Source of the DNA: CAMLQK01 sp035478775
GTDB lineage: Bacteria > Patescibacteriota > Saccharimonadia > Saccharimonadales > UBA4665
Direction: 5' to 3'
DNA length: 64,000 bases
NCBI GenBank assembly: GCA_035478775.1
Contig: DATIJG010000012.1
Location: forward strand, 46,143-110,142
Shown here in pieces: positions 23,947 through 32,144 of this stretch. The position numbers and the translations under genes are program-made. Positions within the stretch are counted from its first letter, which is position 1; every line of letters starts with the position of its first letter. Under the pieces are notes generated by a model. It was not told where the DNA came from. It saw nothing but the letters and a program-made list of their open reading frames with translations, and did not search any database.

Positions 23947-23975
23947 TTTGCATCTGGCGTTGCCCGCGGTATACT
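23947..23975 (+). promoter_or_regulatory. Promoter of the F1-type ATPase cluster, TTTGCA-17-TATACT
   Basis: -35 at 23947-23952 and -10 at 23970-23975, ending 7 nt before ATG 23983. The upstream in-frame start at 23941 precedes the promoter and is excluded. No other promoter is evident before the end of the cluster at 29965. Confidence 0.7.
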
Positions 23976-23982
23976 TTTAGTA

Positions 23983-24831
23983 ATGTTTAAGCACAAACGC
24001 ATTGTTGAGTACTCGCTGCTGGCTATCGGCTTATTTTTGTTTCTGTTTGTCGGAATCCAAGCGGCGGCACATGCCCAAAATGTGACACAGGGCTACCAAA
24101 GTGACACGTCGCTGCAGCAAGGTGTGATCGTACAGCTTGTGCCTAGTGATGCCACTAAAGTTGAACCGCTTTCACAAACCAGCGAAACCAGCATGCTCGG
24201 GGTGGTAGTGGCGCCTAACGATGCACCGGTAACAATTACCGGCGACAATACTAAAACGCAAACTTATGTGGCGACGTATGGCCAATATAATGTGTTGGTA
24301 AGCAACCAAAACGGCCCGATAAAAGCGGGCGATTCCGTTAGTATTTCGGCGATTGACGGTGTTGGCATGAAAGCTGATGCCGACCACGAAGTTATCATTG
24401 GTAAGGCCATACAAAGTTTTGATGGTGCGAGTAATGTACAAAGTACTGCTACGCTAAAAACGTCGGGCGGCAGCAGCAAAACTGTGGCAATCGGCCGCAT
24501 CCAAGTCAATATAAATGTAGCACATAACCCGGCGTACAACCCGGTGACACCGCAAGCTGGCGTACCCACCATTTTGTCGCGTGCAGCTAAAATTGTTACC
24601 GACAAACCAGTGGGTGCCGTACGCATTTACGCGAGCCTGGCAATTCTAATCGTTTGCATTTTTATTGCTGGCGGTGTTATGTATGCTGGCGTACGCACCG
24701 GCATGACGGCAATCGGCCGCAATCCGCTGGCGAAAAAATCGATTGTGCATAACTTAATCGAAGTGACGCTCGGGGCGATAATCATTTTCTTAATTGGCGT
24801 AATTGCGGTATATTTATTATTGAAGATTTAA
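23983..24831 (+). CDS. Membrane protein with exterior beta domain and C-terminal c-subunit-like helical hairpin, 282 aa
   Basis: First gene of the F1-type cluster. An N-terminal signal or anchor helix (about residues 8-28) ends in AAAHAQ. A roughly 175-residue exterior domain follows with regular beta-like segments (VIVQLVPSD, MLGVVVAPND, IKAGDSVSISAIDGVGM). Two C-terminal helices (about 215-237 and 259-280) are joined by a basic loop holding G245-R-N-P, and TM1 is Gly-rich (AGGVMYAGVRTG). A polar loop of this kind on the cytoplasmic side is the hallmark of F-type subunit c. The only acidic residue of the hairpin, E260, is 14 residues after the Arg, whereas E. coli has 20 (R41 to D61). Homology to c is therefore tentative. 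Confidence 0.6.
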   Translation: MFKHKRIVEYSLLAIGLFLFLFVGIQAAAHAQNVTQGYQSDTSLQQGVIVQLVPSDATKVEPLSQTSETSMLGVVVAPNDAPVTITGDNTKTQTYVATYGQYNVLVSNQNGPIKAGDSVSISAIDGVGMKADADHEVIIGKAIQSFDGASNVQSTATLKTSGGSSKTVAIGRIQVNINVAHNPAYNPVTPQAGVPTILSRAAKIVTDKPVGAVRIYASLAILIVCIFIAGGVMYAGVRTGMTAIGRNPLAKKSIVHNLIEVTLGAIIIFLIGVIAVYLLLKI

Positions 24832-24871
24832 AACGCTTACGTTTGGAGTGGGCCTCGGTGGTAAAACAGTA

Positions 24872-25495
24872 ATGACAATCTGGGAACTCGTTTTCATTCT
24901 TAGCTGTATCTTAGCGGCCGGTTCTGGTTTTATATATGTAGTCGCCAAACTTAGCGGCAGCCCGCACGGCAAACAGCAGAGTATAAGCGACTCCCTACAA
25001 CAGAGTGCCGAAGAGGACGTCGACCACATTTTTAACGAAGAATTCCGCGAAGAGCTCCGCAACCGCGGCCGCCTGCATTTTGAAAAGATTTTGGGTGAAA
25101 ATGCCATGTTTTTGCAGCAGGATTTACGCTTAACCACTTCCCAGCTTAACGACTATATGAAACAAGAAATTAGCAAAGAGCTAAAAGAAGCTTTTGCTAA
25201 TTACGAAAGCGCCATTGGTGATGCCAAACAGTTGGCGGTCGAGTCGATCGAGAAAACCAAAACTGCAATTGATGAGCAGCGCCAAGCGATGGGCACGCAG
25301 CTCGAAAAAGAAATTACCGATGAAAAAACGCGTCGTATTGCGGTATTTGGCGATAATATGGCTGAAATTGTCAACCACTATGTGCTTGGTGCCGTGGGTA
25401 ACCAGATAGACCTAAATGACCAACTGGAATACATTTTGGGTGAGCTTGAGGCTAATAAGCAAGCCATAATTGAGGATATTACTAATGGTGCCTAA
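24872..25495 (+). CDS. atpF: Subunit b-like membrane coiled-coil protein of the F1-type cluster, 207 aa
   Basis: One N-terminal membrane helix (about residues 4-25, ELVFILSCILAAGSGFIYVV) is followed by a long charged helical region (about 35-165) rich in Glu, Lys and Gln, then a short C-terminal segment. This is the topology of the stator subunit b, and its position before delta and alpha is the canonical atpF slot. It is longer than E. coli b (156 aa), and direct sequence resemblance is weak, so the name rests on architecture and position. ATG 24872 is preferred to GTG 24848, which has no spacer from GGAG. It overlaps the delta gene by 11 nt. Confidence 0.65.
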   Translation: MTIWELVFILSCILAAGSGFIYVVAKLSGSPHGKQQSISDSLQQSAEEDVDHIFNEEFREELRNRGRLHFEKILGENAMFLQQDLRLTTSQLNDYMKQEISKELKEAFANYESAIGDAKQLAVESIEKTKTAIDEQRQAMGTQLEKEITDEKTRRIAVFGDNMAEIVNHYVLGAVGNQIDLNDQLEYILGELEANKQAIIEDITNGA

Positions 25496-26051
25496 CGCTT
25501 CTGCTGCTTCTGACAGCCCAATACCGGCTGCTTCGGTTCCGAGCGCTAGCAGTGACCCTAGCAAGCAGCTACACCTGCCCATATTAGTGTTTGGCGCGGT
25601 TGAAGTGCGCCGCTTACAGCGCGAACTCGAAGCCCTTGAAAGTTCCTTGCAACAAGAAGATATCCGCAAAGTGAAAACGAGCCACCAAGCAGTATTGCCG
25701 CGCGTCAGCCGTTTGCTCGATGCGCTTGCCAGCGAAAATAATTGCAGCTTATTAAAACAACCTGAACGCCAGCTCTTACAAAACTTTTTAGCGCAAATTT
25801 TAGCCTCAGCCCCCGGTATTCATATGAGTTTCGCCAGCGACCCATCAGCGGCATTTATGGCTAAAATTGTGGCCTGGCTGCGTAGCAATGTGCATCCGAA
25901 CGCGCTGCTGCAAATTGGCTTGCAGCCTTCGATTGCAGCTGGTTGCATCGTGCGCACCTCTAACAAAGTGTTCGATTTAAGCCTGCGCCAACATTTTGAA
26001 ACCCAGAAAGCGCAGTTCACCGACGCACTCATTAAAAAGGCGACGGCATGA
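25485..26051 (+). CDS. atpH: ATP synthase delta (OSCP)-like subunit, 188 aa
   Basis: The C-terminal signature of the delta/OSCP family is present near residues 145-180: LQPSIAAGCIVRTSNKVFDLS then LRQHFE. This corresponds to the GG-V-R-x-DK-x-D-S-x-L pattern. The N-terminal region is helical but diverged and begins with a Pro/Ser/Ala-rich stretch of about 25 residues. Delta links the stator stalk to the top of F1. ATG 25485, with GAGGA upstream, replaces an in-frame TTG. It overlaps b by 11 nt and alpha by 4 nt (ATGA). Confidence 0.75.
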   Translation: MVPNASAASDSPIPAASVPSASSDPSKQLHLPILVFGAVEVRRLQRELEALESSLQQEDIRKVKTSHQAVLPRVSRLLDALASENNCSLLKQPERQLLQNFLAQILASAPGIHMSFASDPSAAFMAKIVAWLRSNVHPNALLQIGLQPSIAAGCIVRTSNKVFDLSLRQHFETQKAQFTDALIKKATA

Positions 26052-27475
26052 GCGACAACAAGCACTTCGACCATCTTGTAGAAAGCGGCAAACCGGTCGG
26101 CGAAGTTATCGCTATCGATCGTTTTATGGTGAAAATCAAAGGTATGCAACCGGTAAATTTGCATGCGCTTATTATGTTCGAGGACGGCAGCAAGGGCTAT
26201 GTGCATTATGTATTTGAAGATTATGTCGTGGTGCTGCACCTAGGCACGAAAAACGTTCGTGTCGGCATGGTGGCGGTAGTGCAGCACGACCAGCTGGTCG
26301 CGAAAGTCGGCAAAGACTTTATTGGCCGCGTAGTTTCGGTAACCGGCGAGCCATTGGATGGCAAAGGCCCGATTGCCGCCGATGCTGTGTGGCCGGTATT
26401 TAACGCCGCACCGTTGCTATACGAGCGTGAACTCCTCGATAAACAGCTTGAAACCGGTATTACGGTAGTCGATACGCTGTTCCCGCTGATGCGCGGCCAG
26501 CGTATTGCAATCTTGGGTGATGGCAAATCCGGCAAAACCACGCTTGCCACTCAAATTGTGCTCAACCAAAAGGATAGCGACGTTATTACCGTGTACGCGC
26601 TGATCGCCAAACGGCGCAGCGATGTCGACATGTTGCTAAACCGCCTGCAAACCAACGACGCCCTTAAAAATGCCGTGGTGGTGGTTTCTACGATGTCGGA
26701 CTCGCTTATTATGAGTTACCTGGCGCCGTATGTAGCGTGTAGCATCGCCGAATACCTATGGCAGCAGGCCGACCAAGACGTGATGATTATTTATGACGAT
26801 TTAACCGCACACGCCCACACCCACCGCGAGATCGCGCTGCTTTCGGGCATGAGTCCGGGCCGCGACTCGTTCCCTGGCGACATGTTTTATGTACATTCCA
26901 GTTTGCTAGAACGCGCCGGAAAACTGGGTCGCAACCACAAAACGCTTACCAGCGTGCCATTGGTATTTGCGGCCAGCGGCGATATTACCGCCTACTTGCC
27001 CACTAACGTGATGTCGATTACTGATGGCCAGTGGATCTTAGACATGGGTATTTTTAGGGATACCATGCGCCCGGCCGTAAGCGTTGGCCTAAGTGTGTCG
27101 CGTGTGGGTGGTCGTGGCCAAAGCCCGCGTCAAAAAGCTTTAGGGACGCAAATGTTCAAGGCACTCACCACTTATGCACAGGCGGAGGAATTTGCGCACT
27201 TCGGTTCGGAACTAGCGGTGAGCGCCAAGCAAGATCTCGCCCGCGGCGAGCTTTTATATAAGCTGCTCAACCAAGCACCGGGCGAGCGGTACACGCTGAT
27301 GGCTCAAACCTTGATGCTTGATATTGCGCTTAATATGCAAGAAGGCGAATCCATTAATGTCGAACAGCTTAAAAAGGCCGTAATTGAAGCTGCCCCAAAC
27401 GTTAAAGAAGACAAAGACTTCGAGGCTGTGCGCGATGCAGTGAAAGCCAAAAGCCTGGTGGAGGCCAAACGGTGA
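26048..27475 (+). CDS. atpA: F1-type ATPase alpha subunit, divergent, 475 aa
   Basis: Alpha-family features: the beta-barrel GEVIAIDRFMVKIKGM near residue 18, FIGRVVSVTGEPLDGKG near 91, P-loop GDGKSGKTT (157-165, usually GDRQTGKTA), IIYDDLTAHAHTHREIALL near 247, PGRDSFPGDMFYVHSSLLERA near 270, and the Arg finger R352 in SVSRVGG. The canonical N-terminal helix of about 25 residues that binds delta is missing; only about 12 residues precede the barrel. At 475 residues it is shorter than usual (about 505). It overlaps delta and gamma by 4 nt each. Confidence 0.88.
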   Translation: MSDNKHFDHLVESGKPVGEVIAIDRFMVKIKGMQPVNLHALIMFEDGSKGYVHYVFEDYVVVLHLGTKNVRVGMVAVVQHDQLVAKVGKDFIGRVVSVTGEPLDGKGPIAADAVWPVFNAAPLLYERELLDKQLETGITVVDTLFPLMRGQRIAILGDGKSGKTTLATQIVLNQKDSDVITVYALIAKRRSDVDMLLNRLQTNDALKNAVVVVSTMSDSLIMSYLAPYVACSIAEYLWQQADQDVMIIYDDLTAHAHTHREIALLSGMSPGRDSFPGDMFYVHSSLLERAGKLGRNHKTLTSVPLVFAASGDITAYLPTNVMSITDGQWILDMGIFRDTMRPAVSVGLSVSRVGGRGQSPRQKALGTQMFKALTTYAQAEEFAHFGSELAVSAKQDLARGELLYKLLNQAPGERYTLMAQTLMLDIALNMQEGESINVEQLKKAVIEAAPNVKEDKDFEAVRDAVKAKSLVEAKR

Positions 27476-28323
27476 GCCGCTTGCAAGAAGTCGACGCCCA
27501 GCGCGCCGCCATGAGCACTATTGTGAACCTTACCAGTGTATTTGAGGGCTTGGCCAGTATGCGCATTTCGCAGACTAAGAACCAAGTATTGCAATCGCAG
27601 CAATTCTTTAACGAACTATGGCAAATGTACAGCCAGATTAGGGTTGATGACTTGTTCCGGTTTGGCCGCACCAATGCCGACCAAGTTGTGGATAAACAGT
27701 TGTATATTGTTATCACGGCGGAAGGCGGTTTTAGCGGTGATATCGACCAAAAACTTATCGCGTGGATGCTTACGCAATACGATCCGGCCAAGCAAGACAT
27801 CATCGTCATTGGCCACCATGGTGCCATGCAGCTGATCCAGGCAGGCGTAAGTTTTAAAAAATACTTTGCCTTGCCATCGCGTGACAAAAATATTAACGTA
27901 CAACCGCTGGTACGCGAGGTTCGCCAATATAAAAGTACGTTGGTATTTTATCAAACTTACGTGTCGCTGATGTTCCAAGACATCCGTAAAATTGAGTTGA
28001 ACCGTGCTGTGCAAGAACGCGGCCAGAAGGCCGGGCAAGCTGACGAAATTATTAGTGAAGCCACTTATATTTTTGAGCCGAGCGCCTTTGACGTAATGGC
28101 GCATCTGGAACGCTCAATGATGGAGATCGCCCTCAGCCAGGTAATACTAGACTCCAAATTGGCGCAATATGCGAGCCGTTTTCGGGCAATGAGCATGGCC
28201 AACGACAAGGCCGACGAATGGTACCGCGACTTAACAACTCAGTATAACCGCACTAAACGGCGTATTCAGGACGAACGCCTGAAAGAAATCATTAACGGCT
28301 TAAGAACAACGAGGGCGCAATGA
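27472..28323 (+). CDS. atpG: F1-type ATPase gamma subunit, divergent, 283 aa
   Basis: The central rotor shaft. Family traits: the N-terminal coiled-coil helix (MSTIVNLTSVFEGLASMRIS), the central Rossmann-like segment ITAEGGFSGDIDQ near residue 82, where canonical gamma has TSDRGLCGG, and the C-terminal helix FRAMSMANDKADEWYRDL ending in LKEIINGL. The canonical MKMVAAAKLRRAQ motif is not conserved. It starts with GTG and overlaps alpha (TGA) and beta by 4 nt each, so translation is tightly coupled. Confidence 0.85.
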   Translation: MSRLQEVDAQRAAMSTIVNLTSVFEGLASMRISQTKNQVLQSQQFFNELWQMYSQIRVDDLFRFGRTNADQVVDKQLYIVITAEGGFSGDIDQKLIAWMLTQYDPAKQDIIVIGHHGAMQLIQAGVSFKKYFALPSRDKNINVQPLVREVRQYKSTLVFYQTYVSLMFQDIRKIELNRAVQERGQKAGQADEIISEATYIFEPSAFDVMAHLERSMMEIALSQVILDSKLAQYASRFRAMSMANDKADEWYRDLTTQYNRTKRRIQDERLKEIINGLRTTRAQ

Positions 28324-29621
28324 ACCAAGGTGTAATACGATCGGTAAAAGACTTGATTGTAACGGTGGTGTTCGACGACGAGCTGCCTGAAGCGCAAGAG
28401 GTTGTGCTGGTTGAAGAAACCAACACGCCACTTTTGGTGGACAGCCTACAGCCCGGTAATATTGCATTGTGCTTGAATATCCAATCTGATACATCTATCC
28501 AAAAAGGTATGAAGGTAAAACGTACCGAGCACAGCATTGAAGTGCCAGTGGGCGATGCCATGATTGGCCGCGTAATTGACGCTTTAGGCGGGCCACTTGA
28601 CGGCAAAGAGCCAGTCGACCCTAAGCTGCCACGCCGTAAGATTTTTCAGATACCTGAGCAAGGCGCTAGTTTTACGGCCGCCACCCCTGAAATTTTAGAA
28701 ACCGGCATCAAAGTTATTGATTTTTTTGCACCGTTTGTTAAGGGGCGCAAGATTGGCATTGTTGGCGGCGCGGGCGTGGGCAAAACCGTGCTCACCATGG
28801 AACTTATCCACAACGTGGCGCAAAGCGGCACAGGCTTAAGTTTCTTCACTGGCATTGGTGAGCGCATTCGCGAAGGCCACGAATTATACGAAACACTTAA
28901 AGAGCGCGACCTGCTTAAAAATACCTGTATGTTTTTCGGCCAAATGAACGAAAACTCGGTGCGCCGATCGCTCATTGGTTTAAGCGCCGTTACACTTGCC
29001 GAATATTTCCGTGACGAGCAGCACAAGGATATTTTGTTTTTTGCCGACAACATGTACCGCTATGTGCAGGCACGCAACGAAGTAGCGACGATGCTTGGCC
29101 AAGTGCCGAGTGAAGGGGGCTACGAGCCAACAATTTTCTCTGATGTAAAAATACTACAGGACCGCTTAAGTTCGACAATAAACGGGTCAATCACGGCTGT
29201 GCAAACTATTTACGTTCCAGCTGATGACATGAGCGACCCAGCGGTGCAGATGATTCAACATGAATTAGACTCGGTAATTGTGCTGAGCCGCGCCGTGGCG
29301 GAGCAAGGTATCCGCCCAGCGGTAGATTTGTTACACACCACGTCATCGCTGCTGTCACCTGACGTCGTTGGCGATCGCCATTATTTACTGACGGTTCAGG
29401 TGCAAGCCTTGTTACAAAAATATGAATCACTGAAGTCGATCATTGCCATTATTGGTGAAAACGAACTCTCGCCCGCGGATCGTGCCGATTATGCCAAGGC
29501 CAAAAAACTGATCGACTTTTTCTCGCAAGATATGTTTGTAATGGAAGACTTAAACGGTAAACCCGGCGAATTTGTGCCGCGCGACCAAACCTTAAAAGGT
29601 ATCGAAGAGATTATCGTATGA
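28320..29621 (+). CDS. atpD: F1-type ATPase beta subunit, divergent, 433 aa
   Basis: Catalytic subunit with its key residues intact: P-loop GGAGVGKT (149-156), the catalytic Glu181 in GIGERIREGHELY, Walker B in ILFFADNMYRYVQA, and GSITAVQTIYVPADDMSDPA. The lever region usually written DELSEED reads NELSPAD. The C-terminus is short (PGEFVPRDQTLKGIEEIIV), giving 433 residues against the usual 460-480. Catalysis is expected; direction (synthesis or hydrolysis) cannot be told. It overlaps gamma and epsilon by 4 nt each. Confidence 0.9.
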   Translation: MNQGVIRSVKDLIVTVVFDDELPEAQEVVLVEETNTPLLVDSLQPGNIALCLNIQSDTSIQKGMKVKRTEHSIEVPVGDAMIGRVIDALGGPLDGKEPVDPKLPRRKIFQIPEQGASFTAATPEILETGIKVIDFFAPFVKGRKIGIVGGAGVGKTVLTMELIHNVAQSGTGLSFFTGIGERIREGHELYETLKERDLLKNTCMFFGQMNENSVRRSLIGLSAVTLAEYFRDEQHKDILFFADNMYRYVQARNEVATMLGQVPSEGGYEPTIFSDVKILQDRLSSTINGSITAVQTIYVPADDMSDPAVQMIQHELDSVIVLSRAVAEQGIRPAVDLLHTTSSLLSPDVVGDRHYLLTVQVQALLQKYESLKSIIAIIGENELSPADRADYAKAKKLIDFFSQDMFVMEDLNGKPGEFVPRDQTLKGIEEIIV

Positions 29622-29965
29622 CGACGAAGCGCACTGATGCTTCAAGCGGTGAATTGGTTGATGCGCCTGATTCAGCCATGGCGTCTGATACTTCCAAAAA
29701 AAGCGACCCCAAACTGCCGCCAACGATGCATATCAAGGTGTATTCGCCGTTCAAAACCTATTTTGATGAAGCTGCGCTGAGTATTTCGGGCACCAATGCC
29801 ACTGGTCCCTTCGACATTTTGCCTAAGCACCATAATTTTTTGACGCTGTTAAGCCCCGGCGAGTTGCGCATCCGCTTAAAACAGGGCGGCGAAGAACGTA
29901 TTCGTATTTCGGGCGGCCTAATGCACGTAAAAGCTGACAAAGTTATCGTGTTCCTCGACGTGTAA
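29618..29965 (+). CDS. atpC: F1-type ATPase epsilon subunit, beta-sandwich domain only, 115 aa
   Basis: Residues about 36-115 match the epsilon N-terminal beta-sandwich: MHIKVYSPFKTYFDEAALSI, GPFDILPKHHNFLTLLSPGELRI, and the final GGLMHVKADKVIVFLDV. The C-terminal helical hairpin that inhibits F1 in bacteria is absent. A polar, Ser/Asp-rich N-terminal extension of about 35 residues is added. Last gene of the cluster, overlapping beta by 4 nt and followed by a large bidirectional terminator. Confidence 0.85.
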   Translation: MTTKRTDASSGELVDAPDSAMASDTSKKSDPKLPPTMHIKVYSPFKTYFDEAALSISGTNATGPFDILPKHHNFLTLLSPGELRIRLKQGGEERIRISGGLMHVKADKVIVFLDV

Positions 29966-29979
29966 AGCGAGCTACGCAA

Positions 29980-30062
29980 AAAAATGGGAACGCCCCGGTT
30001 TCCCAAATTCCCTCATGTGTACGGAGCGAAATTAGGGATCCCTCCGAGGCGTTCCCATTTTT
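29980..30062. terminator. Large bidirectional hairpin terminator
   Basis: Perfect 15-nt arms AAAAATGGGAACGCC (29980-29994) and GGCGTTCCCATTTTT (30048-30062) enclose a 53-nt interior that can itself pair (CCC, AATT, CTC with GAG, AATT, GGG). Flanking A and T runs let it end both the ATPase operon and the convergent surface-protein gene. Confidence 0.8.
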
Positions 30063-30139
30063 CTTTCAGAAAAGCGGCATGACTTCCTTGGGTTCCGAGT
30101 TCCTTTAAAAACCTTCTGCTCTTTGCGCCCAGTTCCAAA

Positions 30140-31210
30140 CTAGTTCATTATAAGGTAATCGAAGCCGAACGTTTGGCTGGCGGATGCCGGGCTTACCGTG
30201 CATACGCTAAAACTGGTACTCGAGCGGTTTACATAAAATTGCAAACTTGCCGCCGCCGCGCCAATTGGCGTTACGACTACATGCGGTGCTCCCGAATATG
30301 CGCGTGCAAATGTGATGGTTTCAAAGCAGCCAGCCGCCGGTGAGCTGCCGGTGTTGATAGTGATCGAGCCGGACGTGTCGGAGCCGCTCACCGATGCCGT
30401 GCCACCCCCACCAAGTGCGATGCCTTGTGCCAACCCTGGAATCGGGCCACCGCCAGTAACGTGGTGTGTCAAGATAAGGTCGCCATTTAATTGTAAGGTG
30501 CTTGTGGTAAGCTGGGTCGCTGAAACGTTGCCGCTAAAGTTACTGTTGCCGCTAACGTTGACGCCGCTCTTTGCGGCTAACACGCCTTGCACAGTGGCGG
30601 CTCCAGTAATGTTGACAGTACTTGCCTGGATCTGGTTGAAGTTGCTGAGCCCTGAAACGGTGATGCCAGGCAAGGCAAGAGCGCCGTTGACCCTAATATT
30701 GCCGGCTACTTCTAGATCTTGGCGCACTAGTATCGTGCCAGCAAAAACAGCGTTCGATTGTATGTTTAAAGTTTGGGTTGGGCTACCGATAGTAGTGCTA
30801 TTGTTGGCAAGCTGTTGTAATTGGTTTTGGGTGAGCGTTTGGGCGCTGGTTGACGATGTTGTCGGCGATTGGTTTTTGCCTTTTACGACGTAGGTAATAA
30901 CGATGCCGACCGCTACTAAAACGAGTACGATGAATGACAATAAATAAATGTTAAATCGCCGCCAGATGCGTTTGAATAGCGGATCCTTTTTGGGCGGAGC
31001 GTCAAGGCTGCTGCTGGGCGCGCCAGCATTCTCTAAGCTGTTTAAACTGTCGCTTTCGGTGCCTGGTGTTTGGCCATTCGCTGCAGACCCTGCGGCTAGA
31101 GGAGATGTGCCTGCCGCACTACCCCTGTTTTCAGGTTCAACAAGACTGCCGCCGCCTTCCAGCGACGAATTTTCTAAATTATTTTCGGCAGGTTTTTGCT
31201 GTGGGTTCAT
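30140..31210 (-). CDS. Membrane-anchored surface protein with bactofilin-like beta repeats, 356 aa
   Basis: Architecture: about 85 residues of Ser/Gly/Pro-rich cytoplasmic sequence, a basic stretch KRIWRRF, one membrane helix (about 92-112), a Thr/Ser/Gln linker, then repeated short beta units of the N-x-x-V-x-G type (IQASTVNITGAATVQGVLAA, GVNVSGNSNFSGNVSATQL) suggesting a beta-solenoid. The last roughly 75 residues form a separate domain with two Cys (GCFETITFA and SVCTVSPAS). It faces the cell exterior and is probably a stalk with a head domain. It converges on the ATPase operon and is divergent from the WxL-like cluster. Confidence 0.65.
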   Translation of the reverse strand: MNPQQKPAENNLENSSLEGGGSLVEPENRGSAAGTSPLAAGSAANGQTPGTESDSLNSLENAGAPSSSLDAPPKKDPLFKRIWRRFNIYLLSFIVLVLVAVGIVITYVVKGKNQSPTTSSTSAQTLTQNQLQQLANNSTTIGSPTQTLNIQSNAVFAGTILVRQDLEVAGNIRVNGALALPGITVSGLSNFNQIQASTVNITGAATVQGVLAAKSGVNVSGNSNFSGNVSATQLTTSTLQLNGDLILTHHVTGGGPIPGLAQGIALGGGGTASVSGSDTSGSITINTGSSPAAGCFETITFARAYSGAPHVVVTPIGAAAASLQFYVNRSSTSFSVCTVSPASASQTFGFDYLIMN

Positions 31211-31264
31211 AACTCAAAACACTTACCCTTATGATACTAAAAATATCAGAAAAGCGTAAACGGA

Positions 31265-31293
31265 TTGTCATATTTCGTGCATCGCGGCATAAT
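31265..31293 (+). promoter_or_regulatory. Promoter TTGTCA-17-CATAAT
   Basis: -35 at 31265-31270 and -10 at 31288-31293, ending 8 nt before ATG 31302, so the first surface-protein gene should be leaderless. Confidence 0.65.
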
Positions 31294-31301
31294 AAAGTGG
31301 T

Positions 31302-32045
31302 ATGAAACGGGCATTCGCGATGGTAATAGGGGTTAGTGCAGCTGTGTTTGTGGTGCTATGGTCACCTTTTGTGTTTGCCTCGCAGTCTAACTCGTCGCAT
31401 TATTCGGTTGATGAGGTATTTTTTGGCGCTGGCGGCCAGCTGAATGCCTGCTCGAGCAGCTATTGCTCAAAGCAATCAGTAGGCGAAAGCGGTGTAGGCG
31501 CAAGCTCTTCGAGCAGCTATCGTTCGCAGGCGGGTTTCAATACTGACCGCACCCCTTATTTAGCATTCACCGTTACGGGGACTAGTACTAATTTGGGCGT
31601 GCTTTCCGTTGGCTCGGCAACGACAACCACCGCGACATTCTCTGTTAAATCGTACTTAGCGGGCGGCTACGTAGTGCAAACGGCGAGTGATCCGCCGACT
31701 AATTCACTGCCAAGCACGCCGATGATGCATGCGCTTACCACCCCCACAGCTTCAAGCCCCGGTACTGAGCAATTTGGTATTAACTTAGTCGCTAACACTA
31801 GCCCGACTACTTTTGGCGCTAACCCCGGCCAAGTGCCTGACAGCACATTCGGATTTGGTGCGGCGGCCGCCGGCTATAACACGCCAAACCTGTTTAAATA
31901 CGTTAAGGGTGACACGGTTGCGCAGTCATTAAAGAGCAGCGGCGAAACTGACTACACTATTTCATATCTGTTTAACATCTCAAATGTGACCGCTGCGGGG
32001 CAGTACACGTTTAATCACGTGTTGGTAGCGACCTCCACTTTTTAA
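31302..32045 (+). CDS. Secreted WxL-like surface protein, 247 aa
   Basis: A signal peptide (basic MKR, hydrophobic core to about residue 24, ending VFAS) precedes a Ser/Thr/Gly-rich protein. An N-terminal part with a CSSSYC pair is followed by a beta domain. Its C-terminal roughly 90 residues (EQFGINLVANTSP, then NLFKYVKGDTVAQS, YTISYLFNIS and AAGQYTFNHVLVATSTF) align with the end of the protein at 34542. The terminal G-x-Y...T-x-F pattern resembles the end of Gram-positive WxL domains. It probably binds the cell surface non-covalently. Confidence 0.6.
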   Translation: MKRAFAMVIGVSAAVFVVLWSPFVFASQSNSSHYSVDEVFFGAGGQLNACSSSYCSKQSVGESGVGASSSSSYRSQAGFNTDRTPYLAFTVTGTSTNLGVLSVGSATTTTATFSVKSYLAGGYVVQTASDPPTNSLPSTPMMHALTTPTASSPGTEQFGINLVANTSPTTFGANPGQVPDSTFGFGAAAAGYNTPNLFKYVKGDTVAQSLKSSGETDYTISYLFNISNVTAAGQYTFNHVLVATSTF

Positions 32046-32083
32046 AAAACAAGATAATTGGGGACAAATCTATTGTATACAAA

Positions 32084-32099
32084 ACATAAGCATGATATT
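32084..32099 (+). promoter_or_regulatory. Shared promoter motif ACATAAGC..GATATT (copy 1)
   Basis: ACATAAG at 32084-32090 is followed at fixed distance by a -10-like GATATT (32094-32099). The same arrangement occurs before the next two surface genes. The start of transcription would be about 40 nt before ATG 32145. Confidence 0.5.
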
Positions 32100-32144
32100 G
32101 TAAAGTTGACTGCTTTAAAAGATAAAAAACCGGAGATTTCTGCT

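Noticed and set aside
27472..28323. Frameshift or broken gamma subunit because the canonical MKMVAAAKLRRAQ motif is missing
   Set aside because: The frame is intact from GTG to stop with proper overlaps, and the Rossmann-like core and C-terminal helix are recognisable, so it is divergent rather than broken.
30312..30893. A 193-codon plus-strand open frame opposite the bactofilin-like surface gene
   Set aside because: Mirror frame of a repetitive Val/Thr-rich gene; no promoter or ribosome site and no family resemblance.
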